Origin: Cricetomys ansorgei
Taxonomy: Eukaryota; Chordata; Mammalia; Rodentia; Nesomyidae
Assembly: GCA_026225945.1 (NCBI GenBank)
Contig: JAMJFZ010000239.1
Coordinates: 25,507,501 to 25,571,500 of the forward strand
Length of the DNA: 64,000 nucleotides
Direction: 5' to 3'
Shown: positions 34,178 through 49,188 of the stretch, piece after piece
Layout of the letters: every line of letters begins with the position of its first letter
How positions within the stretch are numbered: the first letter of the stretch is position 1
Notes under the pieces: model-generated
What the model was told of the DNA's origin: nothing
The model's database searches: none
The model's input: the letters and a program-made list of their open reading frames with translations, nothing else
Translations under genes and position numbers: made by a program

Positions 34178-34445
34178 TTGGGCTGCAGAGATGATTCCAT
34201 GGGTCAAGTGTTTGCCACGCAAGTGGCTTGAGCTCAAATCTCCAGAACTCACTTGAAAGCTAGACACTGGAGCCTACATCCGACTCCAGAATTCCCACAG
34301 CAAGATAGCAAGTGGAGACAAGATGATCCAAGGGAGCTCACTGGATGGGGTCTCAGACAAGGCAAGGACTGACACCCAAGGTTGTCCTCTGCACACCACA
34401 AATGCTCCATAGCACACATATGCTCTCATCTGCACACATAAGCCC
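34178..34445 (+). repeat. B4-type SINE
   Basis: GGGCTGCAGAGATGATTCCA head and CAAGGTTGTCCTCTGCACAC tail, with the rodent SINE body between. Confidence 0.65.
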
Positions 34446-34639
34446 TCTCTCTCTGTCTGTCTCTTTCTTAAAGATTTTAAAAACAAAACTGTATCAAGCA
34501 CTTTCATGTATGCCAGTTGCCTGGCTCTTCAGGGCCGTTCTTATTACCTTCATCTACTAACTGTGTCCGTGTTGTTAAGTGTTCTACCATGAACGTGTAA
34601 ATCTTATTGTAAATCTCGAACTCCATCATTATTCTTGGA

Positions 34640-34790
34640 CAGGAACTGTCTATCGCACGTCCCTGAATGTTTAATATCTGTCTTCCTAATTAGAGTGTAA
34701 GACTCAGGAGGCCAGGAGCCTATGATGTATCACTACCCCCTCCAACAGCGTTTTGCACTTAACAGTCTTCTAAATATAAATGCAATGTCA
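34640..34790 (+). repeat. L2 3'-end-like remnant
   Basis: CTTCCTAATTAGAGTGTAAG and GCGTTTTGCACTTAACAG in the order of the L2 3' end. Confidence 0.4.
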
Positions 34791-35647
34791 TGGTTGTAAC
34801 CCATGCCACCCGGTGGAAAATCATGAAGACTTTTGTTGGTTTGCTACACGATGATTACTCTGTTTCTTTTTCAAAATAAGCGATTGTAATGAAGCTGTCA
34901 AATAGTATGTAAGAGACATTTTCATGGTATGTTTTGTGAGCGTGCTTTGGTGTGATTTTCAGTGTCTGATTCAAAAAATTTACTGTATCAAGGATTAACA
35001 TGGTAACCGGTTGTTGAGAGGAAAAAAATCAAGTCCACAGCAAAGAAAAATTTTATCTACTCTACTAAGATTTGAGTATGAACCTTGTATTTAGTTACAA
35101 TGTGTTTCTGGTGCCTGCTCTTCACCTTCTCTCCAGGCAATGTTTTAATGAGTCTCCTACTGCCTTAAGCTTGCTTTTGTTCAGATTGCTCTCCTTGCTT
35201 TGATCTGTAACTTTGGCCCATGCATCGGTCTCAGGATCTCATCTTGGCCCAAGTTCATCTGGTCTACTTGAGCAATCAGATACAACTGAAGATTTGCCTC
35301 AAAGAGATTATGTTCCTGGTCTAAAACTGTGCCGATGTTGTAGGCATTCCATGGTGGCTGAATATCGCTTACTGTGCATCGTGAACTCAATCATGGTTCT
35401 TATGCTCAACTCAGGGACCACCGAAACCCACACAGCCCTTCTCTTGTCGTCTGCCTGAATACAGGGCTTGTGCCTGGAAGGGTGGTGTGATAACCCCCAC
35501 TGACTTGAGCAGAAATCCTACACGTTGACTGTTGTGCTTCTTAATAGGATAAGGGCGACCAAAGCTGTGGAGGCGTGAGTGCAGCCATCATTTTCCTAAA
35601 GCTTTGGGAAAAGGAACCAGCACATTCACTACGTCAGTGCCCTTTGT

Positions 35648-35732
35648 TGTTGAGACAGAGGCTCTGTGTATCCTCATGGCCTTGAGTTTGAGATCTCAGC
35701 CTTAGCCTTCCCCAATGTGCCTTCTAATCACT
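35648..35732 (-). repeat. Partial B1 SINE
   Basis: TTGAGACAGAGGCTCTGTGT followed by a diverged antisense B1 left half. Confidence 0.55.
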
Positions 35733-36339
35733 TTTTTTTTGTAGCCTAAATACAACAAACTTTCTCCACTTATATTATCTTGGGTTTGGGAGCAGATTAA
35801 TTGGCTAAGGAAATCTCCTGTTCACTATTGGATCCCATGCTGAGTTAGCTAGACACTGGTCATGGAAGACGAGACTTGGCTCACTGCATGCGATCTCTCA
35901 TTTCTCCGTCAGTTTGAAGCCAAACCACATAATTGCAATAACAATGATCCAGCTACAGCACTGTGGACCTGAGCCTTTGTAGCCAAGGGTTCTGTCAGTT
36001 AGGAGTGAATTGATGTGGGGTATTTATTTCTGTGGTGGTGAGCACTGAAAATGTAAAATCCAGTGATATTAGTTGCCACTCAGCCAGAATTAATGCTAGT
36101 GTAGAAAACCTGCTAGGAAGGCATGGCAGCCATCAAGCCGTTCCTGGGAGCAATACTTATATATGAACTAGATTGACATTTGCACCCCCTTGGTCAAAGG
36201 TTGGGACTCTGATATGTCGCACTTGGTTCACTTGATTGTCACTTCTGATATTGAGAAGAGAGAGTACTGCTAAAAAGCTATGGTGCTATCAGGATCTCTG
36301 ACAGTCAGGGTCCTGTGTGCATGTGAGTTTGTACGTAAG

Positions 36340-36340
36340 T

Positions 36341-36376
<36 letters not shown>

Positions 36377-36662
36377 ATGTACATGTGTGTATGTGTGTAC
36401 ATATATGTGCATGCATGTGTGTGCATGTATGTCTATGTACCTGTGACCAGGTGTACATGTGTATGTGTGTGCATGGGCACATGTGTGCATGTGCATGTAT
36501 ACCTGTGTATACATGTGTATGCGCTAACACGTGTGTGTATGCGTGCACCAACACATGTATGTATGTGTGCAGTTATGTATATGTATATACATGTATGTAT
36601 ATACATGTATATATATGTATATGTGTGCAAATGTGTGTGTATATGTGTGAGTGTGTGTGTGT
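36340..36662 (+). repeat. Long (GT)n/(ATGTGT)n complex repeat
   Basis: More than 300 bp of alternating purine-pyrimidine sequence built from GT, ATGT and ACATGT units, starting with a pure (GT)n. It keeps both plus-strand frames open for 131 codons of Cys/Val/Met; this is low-complexity sequence, not protein. Confidence 0.93.
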
Positions 36663-36711
36663 TGAGAGATGCTAGTCCAGAGTCAGTGCATAGCACTGGG
36701 GAACAATGCTA

Positions 36712-36880
36712 GTTTAAATCCTGACTTTCATTTTACTTTGGGAAATTAGCTGCCAAACTTCAAGATGCAGTTTTCCTCATTGTCAAACTGGGCATAGCAA
36801 TAATGCGTGTCTCTTGGGCTGAGAGGACGAAATGAGATGATCTGAACTAAGCATGTCACTCGGGGACCATCCTACGCTGA
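36712..36880 (-). repeat. MIR-like remnant
   Basis: GTTTTCCTCATTGTCAAACT and GAGAGGACGAAATGAGATGA are antisense MIR landmarks. Confidence 0.5.
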
Positions 36881-37315
36881 GCTCTCAGCACCATTAGCAT
36901 TTTTTTTTGTAGGAAATTATCTCTTTATAAATCTGTGGATTCTTATTAAATGCCTTAAATTCAAGGTTGTCATAGAAACCAAGAACTCATCACCACATTT
37001 GCTTTTTAAGAAGAGACGAAATCTTAACTGCGGTCAAAGGGCATGCTATCGTGCTGCTTCTCATCGTGACACGTGAATACAATTCCTGTGCCCCGCTGTG
37101 ACAGACCGACTTTCTTGTCTGCCTACTCAGCCTGCCCAGAATATGTGAACTATGCCAAGCCCCCCTTGCCTCTGAATGCCTCCTCACACTGTGGCTCTCC
37201 ATTTCTCTCCCACAGCATATTTGAGACTCTTATCACAATGCTCACAGACTTTTTCCTCATTCTAAGAGTTCTTAATTGTGCAGAATAAGGATTGTGAGGC
37301 ACCAAGAATCCTACA

Positions 37316-37326
37316 CACACGTGCAT

Positions 37327-37358
<32 letters not shown>
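37316..37358 (+). repeat. (CA)n microsatellite upstream of the Pmp2 promoter
   Basis: About 16 CA units, 207 nt before the CCAAT box. Confidence 0.93.
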
Positions 37359-37359
<1 letters not shown>

Positions 37360-37564
37360 CTCATGTGATCATACAATAAGTAGAACAAGCATTCCTATCA
37401 ATGTAAGTTCAATCAAAAAATATCTTGAGGTTCAAACAATGCTTTCTGTTGTTTTTGTGGTTTTGGAAACACAGGGACATTATGTGGGGGATTCTTTCAC
37501 CCATGGATAGGCAGCTTATGACCGAAGAGTCATTCATCACCCGGTCCTGTCACCGCCTTTCCCC

Positions 37565-37632
37565 ATTGGGCCACAGTGTGAGTCACATGCTCTGGGTATC
37601 TTTGAAAAGAACCCTGTAAGGTCTCAGCATCT
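37565..37632 (+). promoter_or_regulatory. Pmp2: Pmp2 core promoter
   Basis: Inverted CCAAT box ATTGG (37565-37569), AGTCACATG (37581-37589) and a TATA-like TTTGAAAAG (37601-37609). The start is inferred near 37632. The middle 9-mer is identical to that in the Fabp4 promoter and sits at the same distance from the CCAAT box to within one base. Confidence 0.6.
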
Positions 37633-37686
37633 CACAGACATCTCCTGCATCCCACCAGGAACTGTGCTGAGCTCTCCTCTATCACA

Positions 37687-40781
<3,095 letters not shown>

Positions 40782-41793
40782 GAAAATCATTGCATCAATC
40801 AATCATCTAGGATTGGTAATCGTTCAGCAGGACGGCATCTGGGTTTGTCTGGTTTTCGCATTTGTCTTAATATGTCTTATTGGCAAAGGTTTAAATTGAG
40901 GCTTAACCTAAAACTGTTAATTTGGACATTTTCCATTTTCATTCGTGTCTGTACTACGTTAATCCTTCTGTGTTGACTGGATACAACTCGTCCATAAAAA
41001 CCCCTGCCTGCTAAGCGACAGCCTCGGCTGTTCTCCTAGTGTTTGAAATCATGATAAAAAGAAGTATTCAAATTCTAAAAGAAAGTAAGTCCATTGATCT
41101 GGGCAGTGGTAAATGTCTCCAGGGGCCTGGACAGTTACGAGGCAGGGAAGTCACAAAGAGAACACAGCAAAGGATGAAGCTGCTTTAAACTGAGGGTTTC
41201 TAATAGAGAAGCCTCCATTCCACTTCAGCCGAAGTTTTGTAATGTACAGACAATGAGACACACGGCTATTCCGACCGTTGAACGTGTTATGACGGCGCAT
41301 GCACCTATGCGTCTCTCATCCCAGTCGAGATAAACACATTTCCTTCATCTTAGAGCGCTTCCTCGGCCCCTTCCCCAGGTAATATCCTGTTCTGCCTCAA
41401 CCCATCAGAGGCAAAGATGGTGCCGATTTGGTCCTAGATTATCTTTGTCTAAAATAGGACAGACTTCATACATTCATTCCTGCTTGTCTTTTAAAACCTA
41501 GCATGGAGTTTTCAGGTTCATCCAGATTGTTGCCTGTGGTAGTAATTTGTTCCTTATTGCTGAGTACTATTCCACTATGTAACTGTATTATTTTAGTTAT
41601 CCATCCTCCTATTGAGACAATTGGGTTATAACCAGTGTTTCTATATGACGAATAAAGCTGCTACATTCTTGTACATGACTTTATGAACATATGGCCTTCC
41701 TTACGTTAGATAAATAGCTAGTATTAGAATTACCGAATCCAGTAATTCTTGGGAGGCAAGAACAAGGAACCACTGTGCTCCTGTAAGAATAAA
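40782..41793 (+). other. Pmp2 3' UTR region with candidate polyadenylation signals
   Basis: No canonical AATAAA lies close to the stop. Candidates are a CATAAA variant at 40993-40998 and AATAAA at 41651-41656 and 41788-41793. The first AATAAA lies inside an old L1 fragment. Which one is used cannot be told from the sequence; a long 3' UTR is known for this gene in other mammals. Confidence 0.45.
41500..41755 (+). repeat. Old L1 (L1M-type) 3' fragment
   Basis: The order of features follows the 3' UTR of ancient mammalian L1: a section reading TTGCTGAGTACTATTCCA, a section on TTATCCATCC, then a section around AATAAAGCTGCTACATTC followed by CTTGTACATG. It is heavily diverged. Confidence 0.65.
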
Positions 41794-41939
41794 ACTGTGA
41801 TGTGATCAAGTCAGTGACAATTGTGTGGTTGTTCTTGGCAATGTTCATGGTGGGGAAAAGGCATATACAAACACAGAATGAGGGAAGGCAAGAAAAAGCC
41901 ATGAAGAGATGCAATGGAATTAGTGTAAATGCATGGTTT

Positions 41940-42310
41940 CTATCATGCTATGACTATGAAATGTCCCTCCCAGTCTCGTGTGTTGCAGTCTTGACCCCCC
42001 TAACTGGTGGTACTCTCTTGGGAGATGGTAAAAGCTTTAGCAGGTGGAATTCGATGAGGAAAGTAGATCACTGGGGCCATGCCTTTAAAGCTTACCCCTA
42101 GTCCCCTTCCTCTTTTATGCTTCTCTCTCCCACGAGTTTGGGTTGCCTCTGTCGTATACTGATGATGTTCTATAGCACCTCAGGCCCAGAATAACGTAAC
42201 TAACTCAGCATTTGGAACTCTAACTTCTGAAACTACCAGCCCAAATGAACCCTCCCCACAATGTTTATGTAAGGTATTTTATCACAGTGACAAAGTCTGA
42301 CTACTATACA
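41940..42310 (+). repeat. LTR/MaLR-like remnant
   Basis: Contains AGTAGATCACTGGGG and CCAGCCCAAATGAACCCTCC and closes with TATTTTATCACAGTGACAAA, the typical 3' end of rodent sense-orientation copies. Confidence 0.45.
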
Positions 42311-43029
42311 GTTTCTAAGCTGTGTGTATGTTTATAATAAGATACCATTGTACATGCACCTGTATTTGTGTAGTGCATGTGTAGACCTAATGTGTGTTTA
42401 AGTATGTGTACGCATGCTTAGGTCTCCTAGCTTTGTCTCCCCAAAGAGCTTAGCAGTACAGATACCTCAGGAATATGAGCACACCTAGCACTCGGGTCTT
42501 GGTGTCTAACGTCATTTGTCACTAAAAGGAACCCTGGAGAAATGGCTGACACCACACAAGAGCAGAGTAGGTGTTAGCTGAGCTTTAAATATTTCTATAC
42601 ACTAAAAATAAAAAAAATGCTCAAAGAGATGATAGAGTTGTCTTACCTGAACACAAAGAAACTTTCATGTGTCAAACTTGGGACAGTTTGGGTGCAAAAT
42701 ACTTGAAAAATCACTAGTTTAAAATCATTAAGAAATCACAAATTCATAAATTACCATCACGAATTGTTAAACCGTTGGGAAAAGGAGTAACCTAAGACTC
42801 TATGGGGACATTGTGGGAGGTCATGGATAGGTGGTGGATGGAAAGTGCGAAAGGGCGTAGAACGCACGTGCCAGTTGGTAAATGCAGAAGGAGTTCTGGA
42901 AAACTCCTTCATTTGTCATCATTTGTCAACAACCACAGCAAATACTGGCTGAAGCAAGAACTATCAACGGGTGGTAAAGCTAAAGGGACCTGTGTCTGGG
43001 AGTAGCCTAGGTGTGGTTTTACACTGCTT

Positions 43030-43385
43030 ACTTTTCTAGTCGCTGTGATGACACAGCTGATAAAGGCAACTGAAGGAAGGAAGGATTCATTTCAGCTCGA
43101 AGATTAAGGGTACACGTTGGGGGAGGGTCTGATGGCAAGAGCGTGAGGCAGCTGGTCACATCGCATCTGGAGCCAGGAAGCAGAGAGAGGTGGATGCCTG
43201 TGCTCACAGAGCTTTCTCCCTTGTAGCTGGTCTGGGATCTCAGCCCATGAAATGATGCTGCCGACATGCAGAGTGGCTCTTCTTTCCTCAACCGAACCTC
43301 TCTGGAAATGTCTGCATGGACGCATTCAGCCTCCTAGATGATTACAAATCCTGTCGTGTTGCTGATGACATCACAGTCTTAAAGC
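43030..43385 (-). repeat. Rodent LTR-like interspersed repeat
   Basis: Starts GTCGCTGTGATGACACAGC and ends near GATTACAAATCCTGTCG, the same layout as 28846 and 40078. The 87-aa and 73-aa minus-strand frames over it are spurious. Confidence 0.45.
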
Positions 43386-44544
43386 GCTCTCACACCAAGT
43401 GCTTATGCATTTCAGGGGGGAGAAAAAGAGAATGCATCTGAGCTGTCAAAAACGAACAGCCATTTGACTGGGTTGTCAAAATTAACCCACCAACGAAGGG
43501 TAGACAAGCAACATGTGCCCTGCAAAGGAAGTATGTCAGCCACTGAACATTGTGTTAGGTGATCCACACCTGAGAATAGTCAAGAAGGCGAAACCAAGAA
43601 ATTCGAAATGGGGAATTCTGCATTTAAAAAATGAAGAAGGGCGTTGATGGAATTCTTCAAGATATCAGTGTCATAAAAGACACAGAGAGGCTGTGGAAAC
43701 CTTCCTGACAGCATTATACTGAAAATGCCTGACAGCTACCTGCAGTGAGTTTCCCTGAATGTGTCTTGTAAGAGAGCTTTAGTAACTGCTACAAAGGACA
43801 ACATTAGGTCAGTGTATGAATCGGAGTACACACCGGGGTTAGGTTATAGTGAACTGTGATTAATGGAAAGACTGTCTCTATTCCTGGAAAATACATGCCA
43901 TTTTGGGTAATGGGCCATCTGTATGCAATTTAGCCTCACAATTTCAGAAAAATATATGAATGCGTTTGTACGTGCACACATATGCATTCATAGAGTGACA
44001 AAGAGAACAGGTAAAACCGAACAGTAGCATAATCTGAATGAAAAAATGTCTCGCCTATGTTTGTTTTCTGCAAATTAATGTTTCTCCCAACTTTCTTGTA
44101 AGTTTAAAGTTCTTTCCAAAGAAGTTTTTTGGTTTTTTTTGGTTTTTTTGTTTTTATTAAAAGGAGTGCTGTAAAATCCTCTGTTACCTCGAGGTCTTCA
44201 GTTGATGTGTTTCTTGCAGTATCATTAGCTTTTCTTTCATTTTTTTGTCTTTGTCTCCTGCCAGGCCAACCCACAGGAAAGAAAGAACATTTAGAACTGT
44301 GCTCCTGGTCTTAGAGGTTTATAGTAATACGACTTGCCATAAAGTGTATCCGTCAATAAATATAATTGCTCTATTATACAAAAGCCCTGGGTACTTTTTA
44401 CTTTCATAACAGGAAAAGCATTACATTACTAATGAGGAAGAGAAAATAACCATTCCAGCAGGTTGTAAATGTTACTAAATTTAAAAATGATCTCTTAATA
44501 GCCAGGAAGGAGGGGTTGGGAAAAACCTAGTATCTGAAGCCCAT

Positions 44545-44880
44545 TCAGGGTATTCCAGGTATTATAACAAAACACCCTATGTCAAATGTCATGATCACAA
44601 TAGAAACCCACCCATGACTGTTCTGGAGGCTGGGTTGTTCAGGGTCTAGGGCTGACCGTTTTGCTCTCTGCACAGGGCCTGTTTCCATGTCGTCAGTTGC
44701 ATCATTTGTCTGCTTCCTCACACGATGAGAATGGAGAATGGCCTCCCATGAGCCTCTTTCATAAGGCACTGTTCCATTCAAGGGAGGTGGGGGGTGCCCT
44801 ACTTGCTCATGGGAGCTAATTATTTCCTAACACTATCAAACCTGGGAGTTAGGGGTTCAACATGTGAACTGGGGGAGGAT
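44545..44880 (-). repeat. MaLR-like remnant, head-to-head with the next element
   Basis: GGTATTATAACAAAACACCC at one end and GGGTTCAACATGTGAACTGG at the other match an antisense MLT/MaLR-type LTR. Resemblance only. Confidence 0.4.
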
Positions 44881-44887
44881 GCTTAAG

Positions 44888-45255
44888 TTCTGAATGTCAA
44901 CTGTCCTCCAAAGGTTCATGCACTAATGTCTGGGTCCTCCGGCCATGGCGCTTTTAGAAGGTACACCTTTAGGAGGTAGGTAAGGTCTAGTGGGAGACAA
45001 TAAGATCTTTGGGGTGTCTCACTGAAGAGTCTGTTGGACTCCTGGGCCTTTCTTACTGTCTTTGCTTCCCAGCCTAGGTGAGGTAAAGCTGCTTTGGTCC
45101 CCCACACTCTACCTGCCAGCATGTTCTGCCTCGCCAATGAGACAAACATCCAATGGATGCAAATCCCTAAACTGTGGACCAAAGTGAGCGCTCCGTTCTT
45201 TGAAGTTGGCTTATCTTTGGTGTTTGTCACAGTGATGTAAATCTGACTAACACAA
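44888..45255 (+). repeat. MaLR-like remnant
   Basis: TCCTCCAAAGGTTCATGC near the 5' end and TTTGTCACAGTGATGTAAAT then CTGACTAACACA at the 3' end, a typical sense-orientation copy. It is head-to-head with the element at 44545. Confidence 0.45.
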
Positions 45256-45374
45256 ACATCATCAGACTAGCATGTAGGATCCACAATATTTTAAAAAATG
45301 AGCTCAGTGTATAATTCTGATTGCCTAGTATTTTTTACATCACATTATAGTGAAGGACACAGACCGGACGGATT

Positions 45375-45545
45375 AGTTGAAGCTTCAGATCCCTCCTTAT
45401 CAGCTGTGACCTTGGAGTCATTTCTCAACACCCTCCCCACAAGTTCCTTAGTTTAAAAATAAGTATGTGAGAGAGCACGCTACAAAGAGTTGTGAAAGAA
45501 CAAATTAATTAATACATGGAAGGTGCTTAGACAACCATTTAGAAA
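45375..45545 (-). repeat. MIR-like remnant
   Basis: CTGTGACCTTGGAGTCATTT, AGTTTAAAAATAAGTATG and ATACATGGAAGGTGCTTAGA in antisense MIR order. Confidence 0.5.
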
Positions 45546-45628
45546 AGAAAAAGCATTACAGAAGTATCTTCTATTATTATTATTGCTTATTTATTTATTC
45601 ATTTATTTATTTGTTTGTTTGTTTGTCT

Positions 45629-45733
45629 TGAGATAGGGTTCTGCATCGTAGCTCAGTCTGGTCTCGGCTCATGACCCCTTTGCCTTGATTCCAGAGTGCT
45701 GAGATCAGAGGCTCACACCACCATTCCAGACTG
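45629..45733 (-). repeat. Diverged B1 SINE
   Basis: CTTGAGATAGGGTTCTGCAT through to GCTGAGATCAGAGGCTCACA, preceded by a (TTTA/TTTG)n tract. Confidence 0.7.
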
Positions 45734-46109
45734 TTCTGCTAGTATTTACTCAATGATGGGTATGATGTTCAAATAGAACATTTTTTGTTCAAAATGAACA
45801 GAAATACAGAAGATATTAGTACTATAGATGTTTGAAATAATTTGTACTCCAAATAAAAAAATCAAGAATGCTAGTCAGACGAAAATAAAAATCAAGAATC
45901 ATATTGAAGCTAAGTTCACACTTTAAATAAGAATATTTAAAAAGGAAGTTGGTGGTTGGCTACTCCAACATAAACATAACCCGAATAAATGCATATTCCA
46001 AAAGAATAAATTATCTGTTGTCAATTGTGCAACAAATGACATATTAGGTTTAGGTTTTTAAGGTGCAATAGTGTCTAGGAACTGGCCAAAATTGATCTGA
46101 AGGTCTGGT

Positions 46110-46235
46110 TGCCAGACACAAGCATGGGGGAGCATGCATATAACCCAGCATTTAAGAGGAAGAGGCATGTGGGGTGGGGGTGGGGGGTCGAGGCCAGACT
46201 ACTTGATACGTAGTGAGACCCTATCTACAAAACGA
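46110..46235 (+). repeat. Diverged B1 SINE with internal G-rich insertion
   Basis: AGCATGCATATAACCCAGCA and CGTAGTGAGACCCTATCTAC. A stretch of G runs around 46170-46190 replaces the usual centre. Confidence 0.65.
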
Positions 46236-46429
46236 TTATTTTTTAAATGCTGATTATTGGTTTTTAGGAAATTTGCAAGCCAATTATTAGAAAAAAACTG
46301 GAAGTTTGAAATCTAGCAAAATAAGAGTATTTACATCAGAGAAGCTGGCACAAACCAACAGGGCTTTGCTTCTTAGGGAATTGGTTTGAACTACCCACTT
46401 GTATTTTGTCTCTTTCTCCTTTTAAAAAC

Positions 46430-46610
46430 ACCTTATTTTATTTATTTTTACGTATGTAAGTGTTTTGCCCACATGTATGTATGTGCACCACATGGACCCC
46501 TGGTGCCTCAGAGGTCAGATGAGGGAGTCATACCCCCAGGACCAGGAGTTATGGATGGTTGTGAACAATTATGTGCTGTTCTTAATTACTGAGCTGTCTC
46601 TCCGAGTCCT
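46430..46610 (-). repeat. B3/B2 SINE
   Basis: GTATGTATGTGCACCACATG, CCAGGAGTTATGGATGGTTG and GAGCTGTCTCTCCGAGTCC. Confidence 0.85.
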
Positions 46611-46798
46611 TAGATGTTCATGTAAGAGTTGTAGTTACTATTTCTAACAAGGGACTTACTGTATAACTGACGAAGTCAGTTTAGCTTATTTCTTAGGCTC
46701 ACCCTGAGTTCGTGCAGCGTGTATCTGAGCATGCTTGTGCATTAGAATCACCTGGAAGTGGTTAAACACCTGAGTCCCAGGATTCTATCCATCACAGT

Positions 46799-46978
46799 GC
46801 AGAAGAGATGGCTCCACAGTTTAAAAACATTTACTGCTCTTCCTGAGGCTTTGAGTTCAGTTTCCAGAAGGCACATCAGGCAGCACACAACTGACTACAA
46901 TAACTCCGCGGCACCCGGATGCACACTGAGTGAACTCACACAGACACAGATACACAGATAAAAATAAATCTTAAAAAA
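46799..46978 (+). repeat. B2/B3 SINE
   Basis: CAGAAGAGATGGCTCCACAG head, GAGTTCAGTTTCCAGAAGGC, and a tail in AAAATAAATCTTAAAAAAAG. Confidence 0.72.
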
Positions 46979-47274
46979 AGATTATATTCCTGGAATCATT
47001 TTTTTTTTTTTTTTTTGCCACACAGGATGGCTGAGACCTAGGCATGCAGTCGTTAAAAGGCAAGCACAGGCATATAACAGTTAAATAATATATTGAGCAA
47101 ACCCCAGTTCTTGAGTCAGGCTGGGCCAACCACAGGCAGGTTAGGCTCTGTTGAGAGGGAAAGGGGAAAGCTTTGTAAGTTATTTTCAGAAGGAACACAG
47201 AGAACATGTTTGATGGATTAAGGTGGACAGTCTCTAGATTGAAGGCAATATCTCTGGGAGCTGTTTTTGCTTTT

Positions 47275-47352
47275 GCTGTGCTAAGGTCTGCCCAGGGCCT
47301 TGAGTGTGCTGGCTAGGCAAGCATTCTATCTCGGAGCTGAACTCCAGGGCAT
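47275..47352 (-). repeat. ID/B4 SINE fragment
   Basis: GCCCAGGGCCTTGAGTGTGC and GGCAAGCATTCTATCTCGGA give the antisense tRNA-derived head. Confidence 0.65.
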
Positions 47353-48859
47353 GGGTGGGTTGTGATTAGGGTTAAACTTCAGTTTGCCTTATAATCTTGA
47401 GTTGTTTTTGGCTTGGTTAGGCAGGAACTCAGAGCCCCGGAGTCTCAGCCTAATGACCTCCCAATTATCAGTAATGACCTCCAATTATCAGTATCTCTAA
47501 GCTCCCCAGGTGACCCCAGTATGTGGCCAGATGAGAAAATGCACCAAAGTCCTCCACAGTTAAAAATGTCAACTTAAATGTAGTGAAAGGCGGGTAAGAT
47601 CAAGAGCAACAAGGGTTTCCAGTGTGAAGTTAGGTAAAGGTGCTACTACCTGCCGATGAGCTTATGGATGTGAAATTTCTCAAGTTCTTTGTTGGGGAAG
47701 CAGTTATTTATTATCTCTTTGCTGTTCCCAGGCAATTGTCATTATTCAGGGTAAAGCATATACAAAAGTGAGGATTCACAAATGTGGGCCAGCAGGGGAA
47801 ACTTAACTTTAAAGAGATGCTGGATCTTTGCAAAACGTAAATCATCTTCCAGCAGGTTCAGAAAGATAATTACTCAAAGCATTCAGCATGAAATAAAGCT
47901 TTCTAACAAATTCACTGATAGTGAGTTGCCAGTTTATCAGGTCCCAGTTATCTGTGTGTGGATTCAGGCAGCTTGTACTGGAGCCTAAAATCCTCCCTCA
48001 GTCAACTAGAGTAGAACAGTTGTAATTTTCCTGTTGATACAGAGTATATCCACCAATCAAGGATAGAACTGACAGTTCTATCTATCCTGAAAAGGTTTTA
48101 AAACTAAACCCATGCCTGGCTGCATTCCACACCCATTAGATCAAATATTGTTGGAATCTGAAGCTTTGTTGGAATTTGGGATCATGTGACTAGCCTGGCA
48201 TTTGGCATTATTGTGCTATTAATCTTGTTCTCTTGTAATCACTCTTTTTTGTTGTTGTTGTTTGCTTTTTGTTTCAGTAATTAATGCACAGGCAAAAAGA
48301 GAGTCAGATCATCCCAAGGTCAGCAAAGGCATAGACTAGAACACTTTGCTTTCAGTGGTCAACAAGGGCTTGGGTCAAACTGAAGGGGAAATGAGAAATA
48401 ACTCCCCAGCCATGAGACCGGAACATAAGTCTGTTGGAAAGGAGGCTTGGCTCTCTGGGGAGAGTGGAGAAGGCAACCTCACCAAACTGTAAATCATCAG
48501 AGCCATTGTCATTTGCAGAACTTACCCCAGAAAGTGCAAGGATAGTTCAAAACTGAACTGTGTAACACCTCCCACCCCACTCTCTTCATCCCGTTGAATA
48601 CAGTGAAAAACCACAATATTTCCACCTGGTTAATTGTCAACATGATAGACACTATCTTAAAAGAGAGGGCTGCTTGGCAAATTACAGACTGAACCTAATG
48701 GTCAGAGAGGGATTGAACCAGCGGTGGAGAAGGGGAGCTGAAGAGGCAGAGGCAGAGGCAGGACAGAAAGACAGGGAAAGTTAATGGACTGTGGAGAGGA
48801 GCCTGTTACCCCGGAGTCGGTTGATGTCTCCACAGCAGAGTCAATAGTTGCAGTGCAGT

Positions 48860-49182
48860 AAAGGTTGCCTGTTGTAGAAACAACATCTCATTTAAAGATA
48901 TTTTAAGTAAGCTTCCAAAGGAGAAGTATAAACACCAACCCAGCCACAAACCCTTTGACCTATAATGCTGTCTTGCCTGCAAGTTCTGCTAGGGTAATGG
49001 TGGCACAAAGCTTGTGGGAGTGACCAATCAATATCTGACTTGACTTAAGGCCCTCTTCATGAGATGAGGCCCACACCCAACACTGCTTGGACGACCAAGA
49101 ACCTGAGACTAGGTAAGCCCAGGGACCTAGGATAAGCCCAAATACTACTGTTCTAAAAATAAAAAATTAAAACAAAGCAAAT
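48860..49182 (+). repeat. LINE-1 (rodent Lx-like) 3' part, left segment
   Basis: Recognised from the rodent L1 3' untranslated sequence (for example GGTGGCACAAAGCTTGTGGG, then AACCTGAGACTAG). It is contiguous in sense with the segment after 49530. The left limit is uncertain. There is no ORF. Confidence 0.7.
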
Positions 49183-49188
49183 AAGTAT

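Noticed and set aside
36280..36712. Two overlapping 131-codon frames and minus-strand partners rich in Cys, Val, His and Thr
   Set aside because: Translation of GT/ATGT repeats; low complexity, no start context or conservation signal.
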